Shown here piece by piece: positions 59,179-64,000 of a DNA stretch of 64,000 nt. The DNA lies in the NCBI GenBank assembly GCA_017542125.1, contig JAFXXU010000058.1, positions 248,001 to 312,000 of the forward strand, given 5' to 3'. A program made the translations under genes and the position numbers. Source of the DNA: Ruminococcus sp. GTDB taxonomy: Bacteria; Bacillota; Clostridia; Oscillospirales; Ruminococcaceae. The stretch's first letter is position 1; each line of letters starts with the position of its first letter. Under the pieces are notes generated by a model that was not told the DNA's origin, did no database searches, and saw nothing but the letters and a program-made list of their open reading frames with translations.

Positions 59179-62004
59179 CTATTTAAGCACCTTTTTCAGA
59201 TAATGTCCCGTGTATGAGGCTTTGTTTTCGGCGACTTCCTCGGGTGTGCCCTCGGCAACTATCGTACCGCCCTTATTGCCGCCTTCCGGACCAAGGTCTA
59301 TGATGTGGTCGGCAGTCTTGATAACATCAAGGTTGTGCTCGATGACAAGTACTGTATTCCCTGCATCGCAGAGCTTCTGCAGGACTTCTATCAGCTTGTG
59401 GACATCAGCTGTGTGCAGACCCGTGGTCGGTTCATCAAGTATATAGATAGTTTTGCCTGTCGAGCGTTTTGAAAGCTCGGTGGCGAGCTTGACTCTCTGA
59501 GCCTCACCGCCGGAAAGGGTGGTGGCAGGCTGCCCTATCTTTATATACCCGAGCCCCACCTCAAAGAGAGTCTCCAGCTTCCTTCTGATCTTTTCGTGAT
59601 TGGCGAAGAATGACACGCCCTCTTCAACGGTCATTTCCAGGACATCATATATGCTCTTTCCCCTGAATTTGACTTCCAGGGTCTCGCGGTTGTATCTTTT
59701 ACCCTTGCAGACATCACAGGGTACATATACATCCGGCAGAAAGTGCATCTCTATTTTGAGTATGCCGTCACCCTCACAGGCTTCGCAGCGCCCGCCTTTT
59801 ACGTTAAAGGAGAACCGTCCCGCAGAGAAGCCTTTCATCTTAGCGTCCGAGGTCTGAGCGAACAGCTCGCGGATGTCGTTGAACAGGCCGGTATAGGTGG
59901 CAGGGTTTGAACGGGGCGTCCTTCCAATGGGAGACTGGTCAATGGCTATGACCTTATCGAGATATTCTACACCGTCGATACACTTGAACTTCCCTGCCCT
60001 CATCTTGGCACGGTTCAGCTTGCCCGCAAGCTCCTTATAAACTATCTCGTTGACAAGGGAGCTCTTACCGCTGCCCGAAACGCCGGTGACACAGACGAAC
60101 TTACCGAGGGGGATGTTAACTGTTATGTTTTTCAGATTGTTCTGCTCTGCCCCGCGGACGACAAGCATCTTACCGTTGCCATCGCGGCGGGTCCCGGGAA
60201 CGGGTATCTTCTTCTTACCGCTGAGATACTGGCCGGTAACAGAGTTTTCACAGGCTTTGATCTCGTCGATAGTGCCTGCACAGACGATCTCGCCGCCGTG
60301 GATACCTGCGCCGGGGCCGACGTCAACGATATAATCGGCGTTATACATCGTGTCCTCATCGTGTTCAACTACGATCAGCGTGTTGCCCAGATCCCGGAGC
60401 TTTTTCAGCGTAGCGATCAGCTTGTCGTTATCTCTTTGGTGCAGGCCGATAGAGGGCTCATCCAGGATATATAGCACACCCATAAGATAGGAGCCTATCT
60501 GAGTGGCAAGCCTGATACGCTGGCTCTCGCCGCCTGAAAGTGAACCGCTGGAACGCCAGAGAGTCAGGTAATCAAGGCCGACGCTTGAAAGGAAGCCCAG
60601 CCTCTCCTTGATCTCCTTGATGATGCGCTCACCGATTATCTTGTCCCTTTCGGATAGTTCAAGATTATTGAAGAAATCCAACGCCTCGTTGATCGAGAGC
60701 TTGCAGAGGTCTGAGATGTTCTTCCCTCCCACAGTAACCGAGAGACTGATGCTGTTGAGCCTGTCGCCGTGGCATTGAGGGCAGGGCTCATCGCTCATTA
60801 CCTGTTCGATCTCTGCCTTCGCCCAATCGCTGGCAGTCTCGGCATAGCGCCTTTCAAGGTTATGGATTATACCCTCAAAGGCGGTGTTGTATTCGTGCTT
60901 GAAGAACTCATTGCTGCGGGAAAGCTTCAGCTTCTGCCCCTGTGTGCCGTAAAGGAAAATATCCAGCTCATCCTGATCCAATTCGCTGACGGGCACATCA
61001 AGAGATATGCCGTAGGTCTCGGAGATAGCCTTGTAATAAGCCATAGAGACCGAGCTGTCATCAAGGCTGTTCCAGCCGCTGGCCTTGATAGCGCCCTGGC
61101 GTATGGAAAGCTCAGGATTGGGGATGATCAGAGCGGGGTCGATCTTCTTGTACACGCCTAGACCCGTACACTTCTCGCAGGCACCGAACGGATTGTTGAA
61201 TGAGAACATCCTCGGTACAAGCTCTTCGATCGAGATCCCGTGGTCGGGGCAGGCATAGCTTTGGGAGAAAAGCAGAGGCTCTCCGTCGATAACGTCAACA
61301 CCGACGATACCGCCTGTCAGCTGTGAAACGGTCTCGATACTGTCTGAAAGACGAGATTTTATCACAGGCTTGATGATAAGCCTGTCAACAACGATCTCGA
61401 TAGTGTGCTTCTGGTTTTTATTAAGGCTGATATTCTCGGAAAGATCGTAGGTTATCCCGTCGATCCTGGCACGGACGTAGCCGGATTTCCTTGCCTGCTC
61501 CAGTTCCTTGCGGTATTCGCCCTTGCGCCCTCTGACAATGGGAGCAAGCAGTTGGATCTTAGTCCCCTGCTCCAGCTTCATTATCTGATCAACGATCTGA
61601 TCAACCGTCTGGCGCTCTATCGCTCTGCCGCAGACAGGACAATGAGCAACACCTATTCTGGCGTAAAGCAGACGAAGATAGTCATATATCTCGGTAACTG
61701 TACCTACGGTGGAGCGGGGGTTCTTTGATGTGGTCTTCTGGTCTATGGATATGGCCGGTGAAAGACCGCTGATGGAATCCACATCAGGCTTTTCCATCTG
61801 ACCCAGGAACTGTCTTGCGTAAGATGAAAGCGACTCCATATATCTTCTCTGACCGTCTGCATAGATCGTATCAAAGGCCAGTGAGGACTTGCCCGAGCCG
61901 GAAAGCCCGGTCATTACGATCAGCTTATCACGGGGCAGGGTGAGATCAATGTTTTTCAGATTATGCTCCCTGGCTCCCCTTATCACAATCTCATTTTGCG
62001 GCAT
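59179..62004 (-). CDS. uvrA: Excinuclease ABC subunit A
   Basis: UvrA (941 residues) is the damage-recognition ATPase of nucleotide excision repair. It has two ABC modules with Walker [14 protein letters not shown] and [13 protein letters not shown], signature motifs [11 protein letters not shown] and [11 protein letters not shown], and the zinc modules ([30 protein letters not shown] with [10 protein letters not shown]). The start is ATG 62004 ([10 protein letters not shown]) with CGGAG upstream. It is encoded 19 bases after uvrB, in one operon. Confidence 0.97.
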   Translation of the reverse strand: MPQNEIVIRGAREHNLKNIDLTLPRDKLIVMTGLSGSGKSSLAFDTIYADGQRRYMESLSSYARQFLGQMEKPDVDSISGLSPAISIDQKTTSKNPRSTVGTVTEIYDYLRLLYARIGVAHCPVCGRAIERQTVDQIVDQIMKLEQGTKIQLLAPIVRGRKGEYRKELEQARKSGYVRARIDGITYDLSENISLNKNQKHTIEIVVDRLIIKPVIKSRLSDSIETVSQLTGGIVGVDVIDGEPLLFSQSYACPDHGISIEELVPRMFSFNNPFGACEKCTGLGVYKKIDPALIIPNPELSIRQGAIKASGWNSLDDSSVSMAYYKAISETYGISLDVPVSELDQDELDIFLYGTQGQKLKLSRSNEFFKHEYNTAFEGIIHNLERRYAETASDWAKAEIEQVMSDEPCPQCHGDRLNSISLSVTVGGKNISDLCKLSINEALDFFNNLELSERDKIIGERIIKEIKERLGFLSSVGLDYLTLWRSSGSLSGGESQRIRLATQIGSYLMGVLYILDEPSIGLHQRDNDKLIATLKKLRDLGNTLIVVEHDEDTMYNADYIVDVGPGAGIHGGEIVCAGTIDEIKACENSVTGQYLSGKKKIPVPGTRRDGNGKMLVVRGAEQNNLKNITVNIPLGKFVCVTGVSGSGKSSLVNEIVYKELAGKLNRAKMRAGKFKCIDGVEYLDKVIAIDQSPIGRTPRSNPATYTGLFNDIRELFAQTSDAKMKGFSAGRFSFNVKGGRCEACEGDGILKIEMHFLPDVYVPCDVCKGKRYNRETLEVKFRGKSIYDVLEMTVEEGVSFFANHEKIRRKLETLFEVGLGYIKIGQPATTLSGGEAQRVKLATELSKRSTGKTIYILDEPTTGLHTADVHKLIEVLQKLCDAGNTVLVIEHNLDVIKTADHIIDLGPEGGNKGGTIVAEGTPEEVAENKASYTGHYLKKVLK

Positions 62005-62023
62005 ATAATACACTCCGTTTCTT

Positions 62024-63991
62024 TTATTTGTCTCCTCTGAGCTCGGCTATCTTGTCACGCAGGAAAGCAGCGTGCTCAAATTCAAGCAGCTTGGCAGCCT
62101 CTTTCATCTGCTTGGTGAGCTTTTCGATCAGCTGCTCCGTCTCTCTCTTTGAGAGCTTTGACTTCTGCCTTGCTGAGTATTCGACCTCCTCCTTGGTGGA
62201 GATCTCTATTACATCTCTTATATCCTTCTTTATGGTCTTGGGAACGATGCCGTGCTTTTCGTTGAAAGCAGACTGTATGCTGCGCCTGCGCTCGGTCTCG
62301 GTGATAGCTGCTTCCATCGAACGGGTGACGGTATCGGCATACATAATGACCATACCTTCGGCATTTCTCGCAGCACGCCCTATGGTCTGAACGAGAGAGC
62401 TCTCTGAGCGCAGGAAGCCCTCCTTGTCCGCATCGAGTATAGCGACAAGGGATACCTCGGGAAGATCAAGGCCCTCCCGCAGCAGATTTATGCCCACAAG
62501 CACATCGAACTCACCCAGCCTGAGATCGCGGATGATCTCCATACGCTCGATAGTGTCGATATCGTGATGCATATATCTGACCTTGATCCCGAAATCCTTG
62601 AGGTAGGTCGTAAGATCCTCGGCCATTTTTTTGGTTAGCGTAGTAACAAGAACGCGCTCGCTCTTTTCGATCCTTATGTTGATCTCTGAGATAAGATCCT
62701 CGATCTGTCCCTCGGTGGGTCGCACCTCAACTATCGGGTCAAGCAGACCGGTTGGTCTGATGACCTGCTCCACTATCTGCTGAGACTTCTCCTTCTCGAT
62801 AGGACCCGGCGTAGCAGAGACAAAAATCGCCTGATTGATATGCCCGTAGAACTCATCAAAGGTCAGAGGGCGGTTATCCAAGGCGGAGGGCAGGCGGAAG
62901 CCGTAGTCCACAAGGGTCTGCTTTCTGGCACGGTCGCCTGCAAACATACCCCTTACCTGGGGCAGCGAAACGTGGGATTCATCCACCATAAGCAGGAAAT
63001 CATCTGGCATGAAGTCCAGCAGAGTGAAAGGTACAGCGCCCTTTGAGCGCCTTGCCAGGATACGGGAATAATTCTCTATACCTGAACAGAAACCGACCTC
63101 TTCCAGCATTTCAATATCGTAATTTGTGCGCTGAGCTATACGCTGCGCCTCGATGAGCATATCCCTGTCCTTGAAATACTTGATACGCTCGTCAAGCTCT
63201 TCCCTGATCTCATCTATCGCTTCACGCATCTTCTCCCTGCCGACGATATAATGGCTTGCAGGGAAAATAGCAGCGTGATTAAGATGCCTGAGAACCTCTC
63301 CGCTTACCACATTGACCTCGCTGATACGGTCTATCTCGTCACCGAAGAACTCGACACGGTATATAGTATCGGTAGAGCCTGCGGGGAATATCTCCACCAC
63401 ATCTCCCCTGACACGGAACTTATTTCTGACGAAATTGATATCGTTGCGCTCAAAGTGTATGCCCACAAGCTCAGCTATGAGCTTATCCCTGGATTTCTCC
63501 ATCCCCTGCCTGACAGAGACTACCATATTCTTATACTCGGCAGGGTCGCCCAAAGAATAGATGCAGGATACCGAAGCCACAATTATAACATCCCTGCGCT
63601 CGGTGATAGCGGTGGTCGCAGAGTGACGCAGCTTGTCGATCTCGTCGTTTACGTCTGAGTCCTTTTCGATATATACATCCTTGCTGGGAACATAAGCCTC
63701 TGGCTGATAGTAGTCGTAGTAGGATACGAAATACTCCACAGCGTTCTCGGGGAAGAACTCCTTGAACTCGGAGCAGAGCTGTGCTGCCAGGATCTTGTTG
63801 TGGGCAAGCACCAGCGTCGGGCGGTTAACCCGTTCTATTACATTTGCCATAGTAAAGGTCTTGCCCGAGCCGGTTACTCCGAGCAGGGTCTGCTCCTTCA
63901 TACCGCTCTGAAGCCCCTTAACGAGCTTATCAACAGCCTCGGGCTGATCACCCGACAGCTTATAATCCGATACCAGCTTGAATCTGTCCAT
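62024..63991 (-). CDS. uvrB: Excinuclease ABC subunit B
   Basis: UvrB (655 residues) verifies the lesion and recruits UvrC. It shows Walker [14 protein letters not shown], the damage-probing beta-hairpin [30 protein letters not shown], helicase motif VI region [12 protein letters not shown] and the C-terminal UVR coiled coil ([17 protein letters not shown]). The start is ATG 63991; only nine bases of upstream sequence are in the window, so the ribosome site and promoter are not visible. Confidence 0.96.
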   Translation of the reverse strand: MDRFKLVSDYKLSGDQPEAVDKLVKGLQSGMKEQTLLGVTGSGKTFTMANVIERVNRPTLVLAHNKILAAQLCSEFKEFFPENAVEYFVSYYDYYQPEAYVPSKDVYIEKDSDVNDEIDKLRHSATTAITERRDVIIVASVSCIYSLGDPAEYKNMVVSVRQGMEKSRDKLIAELVGIHFERNDINFVRNKFRVRGDVVEIFPAGSTDTIYRVEFFGDEIDRISEVNVVSGEVLRHLNHAAIFPASHYIVGREKMREAIDEIREELDERIKYFKDRDMLIEAQRIAQRTNYDIEMLEEVGFCSGIENYSRILARRSKGAVPFTLLDFMPDDFLLMVDESHVSLPQVRGMFAGDRARKQTLVDYGFRLPSALDNRPLTFDEFYGHINQAIFVSATPGPIEKEKSQQIVEQVIRPTGLLDPIVEVRPTEGQIEDLISEINIRIEKSERVLVTTLTKKMAEDLTTYLKDFGIKVRYMHHDIDTIERMEIIRDLRLGEFDVLVGINLLREGLDLPEVSLVAILDADKEGFLRSESSLVQTIGRAARNAEGMVIMYADTVTRSMEAAITETERRRSIQSAFNEKHGIVPKTIKKDIRDVIEISTKEEVEYSARQKSKLSKRETEQLIEKLTKQMKEAAKLLEFEHAAFLRDKIAELRGDK

Positions 63992-64000
63992 AAACAATAC

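Noticed and set aside
1..64000. CRISPR arrays, tRNA or rRNA genes
   Set aside because: No regularly spaced repeats, cloverleaf-type sequence or rRNA-like block was found on either strand by eye.

Overview
The window is a gene-dense stretch of a Gram-positive, endospore-type Firmicute, most likely a clostridial bacterium of the Ruminococcus/Oscillospirales kind. This rests on several things seen in the sequence: complete spoIIIAA-AH, yqfC/yqfD and ylbJ sporulation loci, a SepF/YlmH/DivIVA division cluster, a transketolase split into two genes, glycogen genes, strong AGGAGG-type ribosome sites, many sigma-A promoters with 17-bp spacers, and mixed base composition. No rRNA, tRNA, CRISPR array, insertion sequence or prophage was seen. 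The species call is inference.

Layout. 1-10000 (+): the end of an HlyD-like gene, then yggS, sepF, ylmH, divIVA, ileS, lspA, an RluD-type pseudouridine synthase, a HAD phosphatase and the two transketolase halves, closed by a strong terminator. 10000-14800: an orphan sugar-type binding lipoprotein (-), an AI-2E family membrane protein (+) and glycogen synthase (+). 14780-19630 (-): a MoxR, DUF58 and membrane transglutaminase operon. 19800-24480 (+): the full eight-gene spoIIIA operon. 24600-34350 (+): asp23-like, nusB, a TsaD-like protein, xseAB, ispA, dxs, tlyA, nadK, argR and recN, tightly packed with start/stop overlaps. 34340-40420 (+): a new promoter inside the end of recN drives thyX, tmk, a DJ-1 protein, 5-formyl-THF cyclo-ligase, mltG, a U32 peptidase and a GNAT enzyme. 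40469-43340: a lone tyrosine recombinase (-), a 302-base gap with a perfect palindrome, a SUFU-like protein and a methyltransferase fused to a pyrophosphatase-like domain. 43380-50740 (-): mutS2, recO, a tiny YqzL-like gene, era, ybeY, phoH, yqfD and yqfC. 50800-54240 (+): ylbJ, a small Cys-rich protein and glgB behind a structured leader. 54287-63991 (-): glyA, a PII-like protein, prmA, a DnaI-like helicase loader, a DnaD-domain protein, uvrA and uvrB.

Most of the window is core cell biology: division and envelope (sepF, divIVA, lspA, mltG), translation and RNA modification (ileS, RluD, TlyA, ybeY, era, prmA), isoprenoids (dxs, ispA), nucleotides and folate (thyX, tmk, cyclo-ligase, glyA), DNA repair (recN, recO, mutS2, uvrAB, xseAB) and sporulation. 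The least ordinary part is the 40.4-43.4 kb accessory patch, above all the methyltransferase/pyrophosphatase-like fusion. No convincing new multi-gene defence or mobile system is visible. Smaller points of interest are the glgB leader, the operator-like repeats around the orphan binding protein, the YqzL-like gene nested with recO, and altered signature residues in MltG and IleRS.
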